Origin: Cryobacterium sp. N22
Lineage (GTDB): Bacteria; Actinomycetota; Actinomycetes; Actinomycetales; Microbacteriaceae
Direction of reading: 5' to 3'
Length of the DNA stretch: 64,000 bases
Assembly (NCBI RefSeq): GCF_002929555.1
Contig: NZ_PJJP01000028.1
Location: 1-64,000 of the forward strand
Shown here: piece after piece, positions 1 to 8,944 of the stretch
Position numbering within the stretch: position 1 is the stretch's first letter
Layout: the number at the start of each line of letters is the position of its first letter
Program-made: the position numbers and the translations under genes
Notes under the pieces: generated by a model
The model's database searches: none
What the model was told of the DNA's origin: nothing
Seen by the model: only the letters and a program-made list of their open reading frames with translations

Positions 1-2028
1 CATCCCGCCGAAGCCCCCGCCACCGCCACCGAACCCGCCGCCGCCGCCGAGGATCTGGCCGATCAGGATGCCGCCGAGCACGGCACCCATCGACCCGTTG
101 CTGCCGCCGCGCCGGCTGGCCCCGCCGCCGCCGAAGAAGTCGCCGAAGTCGTCGTCGTTGTTCGAGAAACTGTCCACGTCGCGCCGGGCCATGGCCGTCG
201 CCTCCGCGGCCAGCGAGCCGGCCCGCTGGGACACGGCCAGTGCGGCGGCCGGGTCGCTGGCCACCAGGGAGTCGGCCTGCGCGGTCAACCGGCCGGCCTC
301 GGCCAGCCGGGTGCGCGCCTCGGCGCCGACGGCACCGCGCCGGGCGGTGATGAAGTCCTCCGCCGCCGACACCTGGCTGCGCGCGGACTGCAGGCTCTGG
401 GCCAGCGCCGCCTGCAGACGCTGCGCCTGCAGCTGGGCGTTCCGCACGCCCTGCAGCGCGGCATCCATGGCGGAATTCGTGGCCTCGAGGGTGTTCAGCA
501 GTTCGATCGGGTTGATCGGCGGCGCGGCCAGGCCGGCGCGCACCTCGGCCAGGGTCTGCTCGGTTCGGGCGATCACCCCGGGCACCGCGGCCGACGCGTC
601 ACCCGCCGCGGGCAGCGCGCGGGCGGTGACCAGGTCGGTGTCGAGGTCGGCGAGCACCGCCGGGATGCCGGACTCCGCCTGCTGGAGGTCGGCGGCCAGC
701 CTGTCGACGGCGTCGACCAGCAGTTTCGCCTGGTCGATGGCCTCCTCCGCAGCGCGGATGTCCACGGCCGCGGCGCTCGGTTCGCCGGCGGCGAGCCGGG
801 TGCGGGCTTCGGCCAGCGCGTTGGCGGCGAAGGTGAGCCGTTCGGCGGCCTGCTCGGGGTTGTCGGCGACGGTGTCGATCGCCGCGGGGGCGTACCGGGT
901 GGCGAGTTCGGCGACCCGGGCCTCGGCCTGGTCGAGTCGGGCGTCGATGGCCGCCAGCTCGGTGTCGAGTTCCGCCGCGGCGGCCGGGGCGTTGGCCTCC
1001 AGCTGGCGCAACTCATCGAACGCGGCGGCCTGCTCGTCGAGGGCACGGTTGGCCTCGGCGCACAGGTCGATGATCTGGCGGTACCAGGCCCGCACCTGCT
1101 CCTCGGTGTCGGGTTCGGCGTCGTCGAGGCGCTGTTGCAGGGTGAACGCCTGGCTGAGCTTGCCGGCCGCGCCGCTCACGGCGGCCTGGAAGGGTTCGGC
1201 GGCGGCAGCGCCGTACGAGGCGAGGGCGAAGCCCACCTCCTGGCCGCTGGTCTTGATGGCGTCATCTGTCTCGATCAGCGCGCTTGATGCCTCCCGTTTC
1301 AGCTCGACCGTCGGCACCTCGGTAGCGGGCGTCCCCTGGCCGGTGACCGGCGCCGTGCCCCGCCGCCGCAGCACCACGATCACGATCGCGACGATGCCGC
1401 CGACCACGGCGAGCACCAGCAGCACGGCGATCCAGAGCGGAAAGCCGCCACCGGAGCCGCCGGAGCCCGGGTTGGCCTCACCGGGCGTGATGACGGGGGC
1501 TGTGAGTGGCTCGCCGGCCGCGCTCTGCTCCATGGCCGTGGCCCCGTTGATGGCGGCGCCGGCCCAATCGTTCTCCCGCAACGACGGTTCGATGGCGGTG
1601 TTCTGCACCTCGGCGAGCTGGGCCTCGTCGAGCACGAAGTCGGTGGCGACCGACAACTGATACTGCCGGTCATCCGTGGCCACGGCCAGCAGCACGTCGT
1701 TGTTGCCCAACCCGTTCGCCACCGCGGTCTGGTCGGCCCAGGTCGACGTGTCGTCGACCCCGTCGAAGCTCGACACGTAGGCCACGTACACGTCGATCTG
1801 GGTGCCGGCGAAGAGCTCGTCGAGGGCAGCGACCACCTCGGGCTCCCGGTCGCCGAGCGCGCCGACAGTGTCGACGATGTGGCTCTCCTCGAACGTCACC
1901 GGATCATCCGCCCGGGCGGGCGACGGCGCGCCCAGCCCCGCCCCGAGCACGGCGATAACGGCCGCGAGCAACACACCCGCGCCCATCCGGGTCAGAACCG
2001 GTCGTCTGCGCGTGCGGCTGGGCTGCAT
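1..2028 (-). CDS. TPM-domain secreted/membrane protein (3' end beyond window)
   Basis: The reading frame is open from an ATG at 2028 down to base 1, so the C-terminus lies outside the window. An N-terminal signal segment (VLLAAVIAVLGAGLGA) is followed by a domain resembling TPM/YgcG proteins (about residues 40-165; 'ELFAGTQIDVYVAYV' and 'NDVLLAVATDDRQYQLSV'). A single membrane helix (LWIAVLLVLAVVGGIVAIVIV) comes next, then a long Ala/Glu-rich helical region that is probably coiled coil, then 'DFGDFFGGGG' and a Gly-rich tail. This is the usual TPM layout in actinobacteria. A GAGGGAG ribosome site precedes the start. Function is poorly known in the family (proposed phosphatase or photosystem-repair-like fold); the role here is unknown. 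Confidence 0.85.
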   Translation of the reverse strand, partial: MQPSRTRRRPVLTRMGAGVLLAAVIAVLGAGLGAPSPARADDPVTFEESHIVDTVGALGDREPEVVAALDELFAGTQIDVYVAYVSSFDGVDDTSTWADQTAVANGLGNNDVLLAVATDDRQYQLSVATDFVLDEAQLAEVQNTAIEPSLRENDWAGAAINGATAMEQSAAGEPLTAPVITPGEANPGSGGSGGGFPLWIAVLLVLAVVGGIVAIVIVVLRRRGTAPVTGQGTPATEVPTVELKREASSALIETDDAIKTSGQEVGFALASYGAAAAEPFQAAVSGAAGKLSQAFTLQQRLDDAEPDTEEQVRAWYRQIIDLCAEANRALDEQAAAFDELRQLEANAPAAAAELDTELAAIDARLDQAEARVAELATRYAPAAIDTVADNPEQAAERLTFAANALAEARTRLAAGEPSAAAVDIRAAEEAIDQAKLLVDAVDRLAADLQQAESGIPAVLADLDTDLVTARALPAAGDASAAVPGVIARTEQTLAEVRAGLAAPPINPIELLNTLEATNSAMDAALQGVRNAQLQAQRLQAALAQSLQSARSQVSAAEDFITARRGAVGAEARTRLAEAGRLTAQADSLVASDPAAALAVSQRAGSLAAEATAMARRDVDSFSNNDDDFGDFFGGGGASRRGGSNGSMGAVLGGILIGQILGGGGGFGGGGGGFGGM

Positions 2029-2185
2029 GGGTGAACTCCCTCGGATGCGGTGACGTGTCGAGCATAGAACCCCCCGGCTCTGTTGCGCCCTGTTACCGCG
2101 AGCCGGATGCCGATGGTGCGGCTCGGGCACACTGGAACCCGCACCATCCGCACCCCACCACCCGATCCCGTCACGGAGGCGAGTC

Positions 2186-2989
2186 ATGACCACCACACAG
2201 CTCGCCACCATGACCGCCCTGCCGCTGCCCGCGCCGTCGCTGCCCGTGCGGCCGACCCTCGCGGTCATCGAGGTCACCCGCAGCCGGCCCGATCGCCCGG
2301 ACTACCACGCCAAGGTGCAGACCCTCAACGCCACCGTCGTCGACGCCGGAACCGACGGCGGCTGGACCGTCGTGCGCCTGGCCGCCGCCGACCTCGACGC
2401 CGCCGCGCTGCTCGACCTCACCGACTCGGCCGACGCCGTCGTGATCGTCGGCGGCGAAGACATCGACCCGCGCTTCTACGGCGCGCAGGCCGGTTACGTG
2501 GGCGAGACGCCGCACTTCGTCGACGCTGACGAGGGCCAGATCGCGCTCGTGCAGCGCGCCGCCGACCGGGGAACCCCGGTGCTCGGCATCTGCCGCGGAC
2601 TGCAGATCATCAACGTCGCGCTCGGTGGCGACCTCGTGCAGCACATCGATGACGGCATCCACCGCAACATCGGCGTCCCCATCGACGAGATCCTCTCCAC
2701 CCACGGTGTTGTGCTCCGCTCCACCAGCACCCTCGCCGCGGCCCTGGGCGACACCCGCATCTCGGTGCAGAGCGCCCACCACCAGAGCGTCGGCCGGCTC
2801 GGCGCGGGCCTCACGCCCGTGGCCACCGCCCCCGACGGCCTGGTCGAGGCCGTCGAGCACCGCTCCCTCCCGATCACCGGTGTGCAGTGGCACCCGGAGG
2901 CCCCGGATGCGCCCGCCGACCAGCTGCCCCTGCTCCTGGCCTCGCTCTACCGGGCGGTCGCCACCGCCGAGGTCGCCCAGGCGGCCTAA
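2186..2989 (+). CDS. Gamma-glutamyl-GABA hydrolase-like class I glutamine amidotransferase (peptidase C26)
   Basis: A 267-residue cytoplasmic enzyme of the C26/PuuD family, which hydrolyses gamma-glutamyl amide bonds such as that of gamma-glutamyl-GABA. The class I amidotransferase triad is visible: the nucleophile Cys in 'GICRGLQIINVALGG' and the His/Glu pair in 'GVQWHPEA'. 'VIVGGEDIDPRFYG' is the oxyanion-side loop typical of the family. The length matches single-domain PuuD homologues. The start is chosen because GGAGG lies 6 bases upstream of the ATG. It stands alone, with no putrescine-pathway genes beside it, so the exact substrate is not settled. Confidence 0.88.
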   Translation: MTTTQLATMTALPLPAPSLPVRPTLAVIEVTRSRPDRPDYHAKVQTLNATVVDAGTDGGWTVVRLAAADLDAAALLDLTDSADAVVIVGGEDIDPRFYGAQAGYVGETPHFVDADEGQIALVQRAADRGTPVLGICRGLQIINVALGGDLVQHIDDGIHRNIGVPIDEILSTHGVVLRSTSTLAAALGDTRISVQSAHHQSVGRLGAGLTPVATAPDGLVEAVEHRSLPITGVQWHPEAPDAPADQLPLLLASLYRAVATAEVAQAA

Positions 2990-3041
2990 CCCCCTTTCGC
3001 GAGCTGTGACTTAAGCCCCGAAAAACTCGAGTTCGTGGTGC

Positions 3042-3575
3042 TTAGCTCACGGTTCGCGGAGTGAGGCGGGCCAGGAACGCGGGGATGTCCAGCTCGTGTT
3101 CGAAGGGTTCGCCGATCGTCGTGGCGTCGTAGTACAGCCCGTCGGCCAGGAGCATCGTGGCCCGGGCGAGGTCGGGGTCGCGCAGATCGTCGTTGAGGAT
3201 GCCGAAGTAGCGCCGGCGCATGTCCACGATCACGGCATGGGCGCGCGGGTTGCGGCGGGCCAGCGACCCGCCGGCCAGGGTCGCCCGGTCCAGCGGGCTG
3301 TTGACGTACTCCGCCATCGCCACGTAGTACGCGGCGGCGCCGGTCGGGGCGGCGCGCATCCGCTCGTACTCGGAGTCGGCCAGCGTTTCGAGCCGGTCGA
3401 TGAGCGCCGTCTCCAGGCCGTCCCGCGAGCCGAAGTGGTAGAGCAGCCCGCCCTTGGTGACACCGGCCGCGCGGGCGACGGCGTCCAGCGACGCGCCGGA
3501 ACCGCTGGTGTCGATGAGCAGTTCCTGGAACGCGGTGAGGATGCTCTCGCGGGCGCTGTCGCGGTGTTGGGCCAT
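3042..3575 (-). CDS. TetR-family transcriptional repressor
   Basis: A 177-residue protein. Residues 8-55 form a TetR helix-turn-helix ('SLDAVARAAGVTKGGLLYHF'), followed by an all-helical ligand domain. The start is ATG 3575; a longer open frame upstream runs into the divergent transporter gene and is not coding. It faces an MFS exporter gene across 105 bp that hold two copies of an 18-bp inverted repeat, so it most likely represses both genes and is released by a substrate of the pump. This local-repressor arrangement is standard for TetR/MFS pairs; the ligand cannot be inferred. Confidence 0.9.
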   Translation of the reverse strand: MAQHRDSARESILTAFQELLIDTSGSGASLDAVARAAGVTKGGLLYHFGSRDGLETALIDRLETLADSEYERMRAAPTGAAAYYVAMAEYVNSPLDRATLAGGSLARRNPRAHAVIVDMRRRYFGILNDDLRDPDLARATMLLADGLYYDATTIGEPFEHELDIPAFLARLTPRTVS

Positions 3576-3588
3576 GACCGCCACTTTA

Positions 3589-3606
3589 CTGTACTTGGTG
3601 GTATAG
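3589..3606. promoter_or_regulatory. TetR operator copy 1
   Basis: The inverted repeat CTGTAC-N6-GTATAG has one mismatch between arms. It lies 14 bases in front of the tetR start codon. A second copy starts 28 bp further on. Two copies in the gap between repressor and pump are the main reason to call it an operator. Confidence 0.65.
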
Positions 3607-3616
3607 TCTAAATCTG

Positions 3617-3634
3617 CTGTACCCAATGGTGCAG
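3617..3634. promoter_or_regulatory. TetR operator copy 2
   Basis: CTGTAC-N6-GTGCAG uses the same left arm as copy 1, with one arm mismatch. It lies 47 bp before the exporter ATG. The 28-bp centre-to-centre spacing is a little under three helical turns, so two dimers could sit near one another. Confidence 0.65.
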
Positions 3635-3680
3635 TAAAACTCGCCGTTCTCCGGAACCCCGATTCTTCAGCCAGGTAGAC

Positions 3681-5225
3681 ATGAGCACCACAGACGACAT
3701 CCGCACCCCTGACCTCTCCGCAGCCGTACCGCGCGCCGGCCGCCGCGAATGGGCGGGCCTGGTGCTGCTGATGCTGCCCGTGCTGTTGATCTCGGTGGAC
3801 AACACCGTGCTCAGCTTCGCCCTGCCGGCGATCAGCCTCGACCTGCGCCCGAGCAGCACAACGCTGCTCTGGATCGTCGACATCTACCCCCTGGTGCTCG
3901 CCGGGCTGCTCGTGGCCATGGGCACCCTCGGCGACAGGGTCGGCCGTCGCAAGCTCCTGCTGATCGGCGCCACCGGCTTCGGCCTGGTCTCGGTCCTGGC
4001 CGCGTTCGCGCCCACCGCCGAGCTGCTCATCGCGGCCCGTGCGGTGATGGGCTTCTTCGGCGCCATGATCATGCCCTCTACGCTGTCGCTGCTGCGCAGC
4101 CTGTTCCTGGATGCCCGTCAGCGCACCCTGGCCATCGCGGTATGGGCCGGCGCCTTCGCGGCCGGCTCCAGCCTCGGCCCCATCGTCGGCGGTGTCGTGC
4201 TCCAGCACTTCCACTGGGGCGCGGTGTTCCTCATCGCGGTGCCGTTCCTGCTACCCCTCGTCGCCCTTGCCGGGGTGCTCATCCCCGAGTCGAAGGACCC
4301 GGCACCGCTCCGCATCGACGGGATCAGCGTGGCCCTGTCGCTGCTCACTCTCGCCCCGCTGGTCTTCGCGATCAAGACCCTCACCCACGACGGTGTCGGC
4401 GTGCTCGGTGTCGGCGCGCTGCTGCTGGGCCTGGTCGCCGGGGCGCTGTTCCTGCGCCGCCAGCTGCGGATCGACAACCCGCTGCTCGACCTCACCCTGT
4501 TCCAGCACGCCCCGTTCGCCGGGTCGGTGCTGGCCAACTTCCTCGCCGTGTTCAGCCTGGTCGGCTTCCTGTTCTTCGTGTCGCAGCACCTGCAGCTCGT
4601 GCTCGGCCTCGACCCGCTCGCCGCCGGACTGCTGCTGTTGCCCGGGGCCGTGCTGTCGGTCGTGGCCGGCCTGGCCTCGGCCTACGTGGTGCGGCGGGTG
4701 CCGCCGCGCGTGGTGATCGTGGGCGGCATCCTGCTCTCCGCGGTGGGCTTCGGCCTGATCGTGCTGCTGCGGGAGAACCTCACCGCCGGTGTCGTCGTCC
4801 TGGCCTTCGGCATCCTCTCGGTGGGCGTCGGCGCCGCGGAGACGATCTCCAATGACACCATCCTCAGCTCGGTGCCGCCGGACAAGGCCGGTGCTGCGGC
4901 GGGGGTCTCCGAGACCGCCTACGAACTCGGTGCCGTGCTCGGCACGGCCGTGCTCGGCGCGATCCTCGCGGCGTCCTACCGGGCCAGCGTGGTGCTGCCC
5001 GACGGCCTCGGCCGCGGCGCGGCCGCCCAGGCCGGCGAGACCCTCGGTGGTGCGCTCGGCGTGGCCGGCGAGTTGCCCGCCGTGGACGCTCACGCGCTCA
5101 CCGAATCGGCCAAGGCCGCGTTCGACAGCGGGGTGGGTGTCACCTCGATCATCGCCGTGGTGCTGATGCTGGTCGCTGCGGTGGTGGTGCAGCTGACCAT
5201 GCGCACCCGCCGGCCCCGCGGCTAG
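3681..5225 (+). CDS. MFS multidrug exporter, DHA2-type
   Basis: A 514-residue inner-membrane drug/proton antiporter with about 14 hydrophobic segments, the usual size for the DHA2 (QacA/EmrB/LfrA-like) group. 'GTLGDRVGRRKLLL' is MFS motif A after TM2, and 'VDNTVLSFALPAI' is the TM1 motif of DHA2 pumps. The product probably expels cationic drugs or dyes; the substrate is not predictable. The start ATG at 3681 leaves the operator region free. The gene is divergent from tetR at 3042-3575, which probably controls it. Confidence 0.9.
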   Translation: MSTTDDIRTPDLSAAVPRAGRREWAGLVLLMLPVLLISVDNTVLSFALPAISLDLRPSSTTLLWIVDIYPLVLAGLLVAMGTLGDRVGRRKLLLIGATGFGLVSVLAAFAPTAELLIAARAVMGFFGAMIMPSTLSLLRSLFLDARQRTLAIAVWAGAFAAGSSLGPIVGGVVLQHFHWGAVFLIAVPFLLPLVALAGVLIPESKDPAPLRIDGISVALSLLTLAPLVFAIKTLTHDGVGVLGVGALLLGLVAGALFLRRQLRIDNPLLDLTLFQHAPFAGSVLANFLAVFSLVGFLFFVSQHLQLVLGLDPLAAGLLLLPGAVLSVVAGLASAYVVRRVPPRVVIVGGILLSAVGFGLIVLLRENLTAGVVVLAFGILSVGVGAAETISNDTILSSVPPDKAGAAAGVSETAYELGAVLGTAVLGAILAASYRASVVLPDGLGRGAAAQAGETLGGALGVAGELPAVDAHALTESAKAAFDSGVGVTSIIAVVLMLVAAVVVQLTMRTRRPRG

Positions 5226-5253
5226 GGCTGCCGCGGGCGACGAGGTGTGACCC

Positions 5254-5385
5254 GCGAGTGGACAGTTGCGGCCCGTGAGACGACCTAATGTGGGCCCCAA
5301 CTGACCGCTCGCCATGTCCCAATTCGGCGAACGGGCAGAAGGGGCCCGTTCGGGGCAAATTGGTGGGCCGCAAGTGTCCTCTCGG
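5254..5385. repeat. Intergenic repeat element with three copies of a 21-bp motif
   Basis: Three related 21-mers lie in the gap after the exporter: GCGAGTGGACAGTTGCGGCC(C) at 5254-5274 on +, and related copies on - at 5292-5312 and 5365-5385. Each differs from the first at about three positions. Between the last two, a 9-bp perfect stem CGAACGGGC/GCCCGTTCG (5328-5336 and 5344-5352) can form a hairpin. The layout resembles a REP/MITE-like intergenic repeat and may also end transcription of the exporter. Confidence 0.5.
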
Positions 5386-5468
5386 CCGGGGGAGTGAGCG
5401 CGCACCCTCCCACGTGCGCCGCGCACCGACCCCTCGCGCTCAACAGGCCGCCGGGTGATACTCGGGGC

Positions 5469-5936
5469 ATGACGGCAACCGGCACCCACCGCATCCAGGC
5501 ACCCACTCGAAACCCACCCCTCACCCGCTCCGGATCAGAGAGAACCTTGATCGCGCTCGAAGCCGTCACCGGCGCGACCGCGCTGGCCGGCGGGGCGCTG
5601 CTGATGCTGGCCCCTGACGGTTCGCTCCTGATGGCCGATTCCGCGGTCCTCGACGGCACCGCGTTCGAGAACTGGCTGCTGCCCGGCGCCGCCCTGGCGC
5701 TGTTCGTTGGGCTCGGTTTCGCGGTCACCGCCGTCTGGCAGTGGCGCCGCGGCCCCTACGCCCGCCTTCTCTCGCTGGCCGCCGGCGTGGGCCTGGTGCT
5801 CTTCGAGATCGTGCAGTTCTCGCTGATCGGCTTCCACCCTCTGCAGCTCGTGTTCGGCATCGTCGGTCTGGTCACGGCCGTGCTGGCCTGGCGGCTGCCG
5901 GCCGCCCGGCACGGCACGGCCGGCGGAGCGCGCTAG
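5469..5936 (+). CDS. Small four-helix membrane protein of unknown function
   Basis: 155 residues. About four hydrophobic segments are visible ('[20 protein letters not shown]', '[20 protein letters not shown]', '[18 protein letters not shown]', '[15 protein letters not shown]'). No catalytic motif is seen. The ATG at 5469 is preferred to an upstream in-frame start because the 25 residues before it look non-coding. The 3' end overlaps the copA 3' end by 4 bases, so the two genes converge. The hydropathy is like that of small DoxX-like or integral membrane proteins, but no family is recognised. Confidence 0.7.
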   Translation: MTATGTHRIQAPTRNPPLTRSGSERTLIALEAVTGATALAGGALLMLAPDGSLLMADSAVLDGTAFENWLLPGAALALFVGLGFAVTAVWQWRRGPYARLLSLAAGVGLVLFEIVQFSLIGFHPLQLVFGIVGLVTAVLAWRLPAARHGTAGGAR

Positions 5937-8215
5937 CTCGACGCACGGAACCCGCGCAGGCGCAGGCTGTTGGTGACCACGAACACCGACGACAAGGCCA
6001 TCGCCGCGCCCGCGATCAGCGGGTTGAGCAGGCCGAGCGCGGCAAGCGGGATCGCGGCCACGTTGTAGGCGAACGCCCAGAACAGGTTGGCCTTGATGGT
6101 GCCCAGGGTGCGCCGGGATAGCCGGATGGCGTCGACCACGGCGAGCAGATCGGCCCGCACGAGGGTGATGTCGCTGGCCTCGATGGCCACATCGGTGCCG
6201 GTGCCCATCGCGATGCCGAGGTCGGCGGCGGCCAGGGCCGCGGCGTCGTTGACCCCGTCACCCACCATCGCCACGACGTGGCCGGCGGCCTGCAGCGCGC
6301 GCACCCGCTCCACCTTCTCCGCCGGCAGCACTCCCGCGAAGACCTCGCTGATTCCCACCTGGTCGGCCACGGAGCGCGCCACGGTGGGGTTGTCACCGGT
6401 GAGCAGCACCGGCCTGAGGCCGAGGGTCACCAGCTGCGCGATGGCCGCGGCGCTGGAGGGCTTGACCTCGTCGGCGACGGCGAGGATGCCCCGGGCCGCG
6501 CCGTCCCAGGCCACCGCCACGGCCGTCTGGCCGGCGCCCTCGACGGCGTCGAGCACGGCAGACAGGTCGTTCGGCAGGTCGATCCGCCACTCGTCGGCGA
6601 GCCAGCGCGGCCGCCCCACGAGCACCAGGTGCCCGTCGACGACGGCCTGCACACCGAAGCCCTGCGCCGAGGCGAAGTCGGTGGCCGCCGGCAGTACACC
6701 GGCCCTGGCGGCCGCTCCGGTCACAATGGCAGCGCCGATCGGATGCTCGGAGCCGGCCTCGGCAGCGCCCGCGAACCGCAACAGCTCGGTCTCTGCGCCA
6801 GCCACACCATCGACAGTCTCCTCATTGGCTGAGACGCCGGCGTCGGCGGCAACCGCCGCCGCGACGTGCACGCCGAGCAGCGCCATCCGCCCGGTCGTGA
6901 CGGTGCCGGTCTTGTCGAGCACGATGGTGTCCACCTGGCGGGTGGACTCCAGGATCTGCGGTCCGCGGATGAGGATGCCCAACTGGGCGCCGCGCCCGGT
7001 GCCCACCAGCAACGCCGTGGGGGTGGCCAGGCCCAACGCGCACGGGCAGGCGATGATCAGGGTGGCCACGGCGGCCGTGAAGGCCTGCTCGGCGCTGGCG
7101 CCGAGCGCCAGCCAGGTGACCAGGGTACCCAGGGCGATGACGAAGACGATGGGCACGAAAACGGCGGAGACCCTGTCGGCCAGCCGCTGCACCGGCGCCT
7201 TGCCGGTCTGGGCCTGCTCCACCAGGCGGCCGATGCGGGCCAGTTCGGTGTCGGCGCCCACCCGGGTGGCGCGCACGGTGAGGCGGCCGCCGGCGTTGAC
7301 GGTGGCGCCCACCACGGTGTCGCCCTGGCCCACCTCCACCGGCACGGTCTCGCCGGTGAGCAGGCTGGTGTCGATGGCCGAGGCGCCATCGACGACGACC
7401 CCGTCGGTGGCGACCTTCTCGCCCGGGCGCACCACAAAAACGTCACCGACGACGAGCTCGTTGATTGGGATGCGCTGTTCCAGCGTCCCGCGGAGCACCG
7501 CGACATCCTTGGCGCCCAGGTTCACCAACGCCGTCAGTGCAGCGCCGGAGCGGGTCTTGGCGCGGGCCTCGACGTAGCGCCCGGTGAGGATGAACACCGT
7601 CACGGCGGAGGCGACCTCGAGATAGATCTCACCGGACCCGGCCGCCGTCATGCTCAGGTCCATCTGCATGGTCATGCCGGCCGTTCCGGCATCACCGAGG
7701 AAGAGGGCATAGAGCGACCAACCGAACGCGGCGAGTACGCCGACGCTGATCAGGGTGTCCATGCTGGCGGCGCCATGCCGGGCGTTCACCGCCGCGGCGC
7801 GGTGGAACGGCCAGGCGCCCCAGACGGCCACCGGCGCGGCGAGGGTGAGCGCGAGCCATTGCCAGTTGGTGAACTGCAGGGCCGGCACCATCGAGAGCAG
7901 GGTCACCGGGATCGCCAGGATCGTCGAGACCAGCAGGCGCTGGCGGAGGGCCAGGGTGTCGGCATCCAGGTCGGCCGGTTCGGCGGCCGTGGCGGCGGCG
8001 GGCGGTGCGGGCAGCCGCGCCGTGTAGCCGGTGGCCACGATCGTGGCGATGGCGTCGTCGATGCTGGTGCCCTCCGGCAGGCGCACGGTGGCCTTGTCGG
8101 TGGCGTAGTTCACGGTGGCTTCCACGCCGGGCAGCCGGTTGAGCTTCTTCTCGATGCGGGCGGCGCAGGACGCGCAGGTCATGCCGCCGACCACGAGGTC
8201 GACGGGCTCGCTCAT
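5933..8215 (-). CDS. copA: Copper-exporting P1B-type ATPase
   Basis: A 760-residue membrane pump that uses ATP to export Cu(I). An N-terminal heavy-metal domain carries GMTCASC (Cys14, Cys17). The transmembrane metal site is CPC at residues 390-392 in '[16 protein letters not shown]', diagnostic of Cu/Ag pumps. The phosphorylated Asp is D434 in 'DKTGTVTTG', and the hinge is '[20 protein letters not shown]'. An HP-type dipeptide is visible in '[11 protein letters not shown]'. It is translationally coupled to the copper chaperone gene upstream (ATGA overlap at 8212-8215). Expression is probably controlled by the divergent CsoR through the palindromes at 8507-8556. Confidence 0.95.
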   Translation of the reverse strand: MSEPVDLVVGGMTCASCAARIEKKLNRLPGVEATVNYATDKATVRLPEGTSIDDAIATIVATGYTARLPAPPAAATAAEPADLDADTLALRQRLLVSTILAIPVTLLSMVPALQFTNWQWLALTLAAPVAVWGAWPFHRAAAVNARHGAASMDTLISVGVLAAFGWSLYALFLGDAGTAGMTMQMDLSMTAAGSGEIYLEVASAVTVFILTGRYVEARAKTRSGAALTALVNLGAKDVAVLRGTLEQRIPINELVVGDVFVVRPGEKVATDGVVVDGASAIDTSLLTGETVPVEVGQGDTVVGATVNAGGRLTVRATRVGADTELARIGRLVEQAQTGKAPVQRLADRVSAVFVPIVFVIALGTLVTWLALGASAEQAFTAAVATLIIACPCALGLATPTALLVGTGRGAQLGILIRGPQILESTRQVDTIVLDKTGTVTTGRMALLGVHVAAAVAADAGVSANEETVDGVAGAETELLRFAGAAEAGSEHPIGAAIVTGAAARAGVLPAATDFASAQGFGVQAVVDGHLVLVGRPRWLADEWRIDLPNDLSAVLDAVEGAGQTAVAVAWDGAARGILAVADEVKPSSAAAIAQLVTLGLRPVLLTGDNPTVARSVADQVGISEVFAGVLPAEKVERVRALQAAGHVVAMVGDGVNDAAALAAADLGIAMGTGTDVAIEASDITLVRADLLAVVDAIRLSRRTLGTIKANLFWAFAYNVAAIPLAALGLLNPLIAGAAMALSSVFVVTNSLRLRGFRASS

Positions 8216-8463
8216 GCTGCTGAGCCCTGGGCGCCGGCACCCTGCAATTCGTAGCCGGCTTCGTCGATGGCGGCACGGATCTCCGAATGAGCGGGTGCGG
8301 CGGCGCTCGTGACGTGTACCGTGCTGGCGGCGCCGACGACGAGGTCCACGGTCACCGCGCTGACCCCCGGCACCAGGGACACCTCTTCGATGACGCTGGC
8401 GACGCAGTGGCCGCAGGTCATGCCGGTGACGAGGAAGTCGGTGACGGATTCAGTCTGAGCCAT
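8212..8463 (-). CDS. copZ: Copper chaperone (heavy-metal-associated domain protein)
   Basis: 83 residues, almost entirely one HMA ferredoxin-like fold, with 'TGMTCGHC' giving the metal-binding pair Cys17/Cys20. CopZ-type proteins bind Cu(I) in the cytosol and hand it to CopA. The size is usual for CopZ with a slightly longer tail. It is the first gene of a two-gene operon, overlapping copA by four bases. The divergent csoR-like gene and the palindromes in the shared promoter region support copper induction. Confidence 0.9.
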   Translation of the reverse strand: MAQTESVTDFLVTGMTCGHCVASVIEEVSLVPGVSAVTVDLVVGAASTVHVTSAAAPAHSEIRAAIDEAGYELQGAGAQGSAA

Positions 8464-8506
8464 GATGTGAGCCTTCTCCTGCGATACGGATGTTGCGATG
8501 CGGGGA

Positions 8507-8521
8507 TACCCCCTCCGGGTA
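8507..8521. promoter_or_regulatory. Probable CsoR operator 1 (copZA side)
   Basis: TACCCCCTCCGGGTA is an inverted repeat with arms TACCC/GGGTA. CsoR operators are GC-rich with TA-flanked G/C runs of this kind. It lies 44 bp upstream of copZ, between copZ and csoR. Confidence 0.6.
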
Positions 8522-8539
8522 CTCTAGCGCATGATTGTG

Positions 8540-8556
8540 ATACCGTGAGGGGGTAT
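8540..8556. promoter_or_regulatory. Probable CsoR operator 2 (csoR side)
   Basis: ATACCGTGAGGGGGTAT has ATACC/GGTAT arms and a G run, similar to operator 1. It is 29 bp in front of the csoR start, which suggests autoregulation. Confidence 0.6.
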
Positions 8557-8584
8557 AGGGTCAGCCGACAGCCAGGAGCGCACC

Positions 8585-8920
8585 ATGACGACCGCAGACC
8601 ACACCGCAGACACGACCGCAGACCACACCCACGACGGCCCGCACGGCTACATCTCGAACAAGGACGACTACCTCAAGCGCCTGCGCCGCATCGAGGGCCA
8701 GGCCCGCGGCCTGCAGGGCATGGTCACCGACGACAAGTACTGCATCGACATCCTCACCCAGGTCTCGGCCATGACCAGCGCACTGCAGTCGGTGGCCCTG
8801 GGCCTGCTCAACGACCACCTCAGCCACTGCGTCGTCGACGCCGTCGCCGTCGGCGGCGACGAGGCCCAGGCCAAGCTCAAGGAAGCCGGCGACGCCATCG
8901 CCCGACTGGTGCGTTCCTAG
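8585..8920 (+). CDS. csoR: CsoR-type copper-sensing repressor
   Basis: A 111-residue, all-helical DUF156 regulator. The Cu(I) ligands Cys53, His78 and Cys82 have the same 25- and 4-residue spacing as Cys36/His61/Cys65 of Mycobacterium CsoR. 'KRLRRIEGQARGLQGM' is the family DNA-contact helix. The N-terminal 20 residues contain four His (ADHTADTTADHTHDGPHG) and could bind extra metal, but this tail is variable in the family. The gene faces copZ-copA; apo-CsoR should repress both directions and release on Cu(I) binding. A GGAG lies 6 bases before the ATG. Confidence 0.92.
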   Translation: MTTADHTADTTADHTHDGPHGYISNKDDYLKRLRRIEGQARGLQGMVTDDKYCIDILTQVSAMTSALQSVALGLLNDHLSHCVVDAVAVGGDEAQAKLKEAGDAIARLVRS

Positions 8921-8944
8921 CCGAACTGTCCCTAGGCTGTCCGC

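Noticed and set aside
68-1660. Long open frame on the plus strand at the left edge (530 codons)
   Set aside because: It is the antisense shadow of the TPM-domain gene. The product is a Ser/Ala/Arg-rich low-complexity string with no domain, while the minus frame shows signal peptide, TPM domain and membrane helix.
3576-4214. N-terminal extension of the tetR frame
   Set aside because: It would run through the operators and the divergent MFS gene; its sequence is His/Gln/Gly-rich and lacks any fold. The HTH protein begins at 3575.
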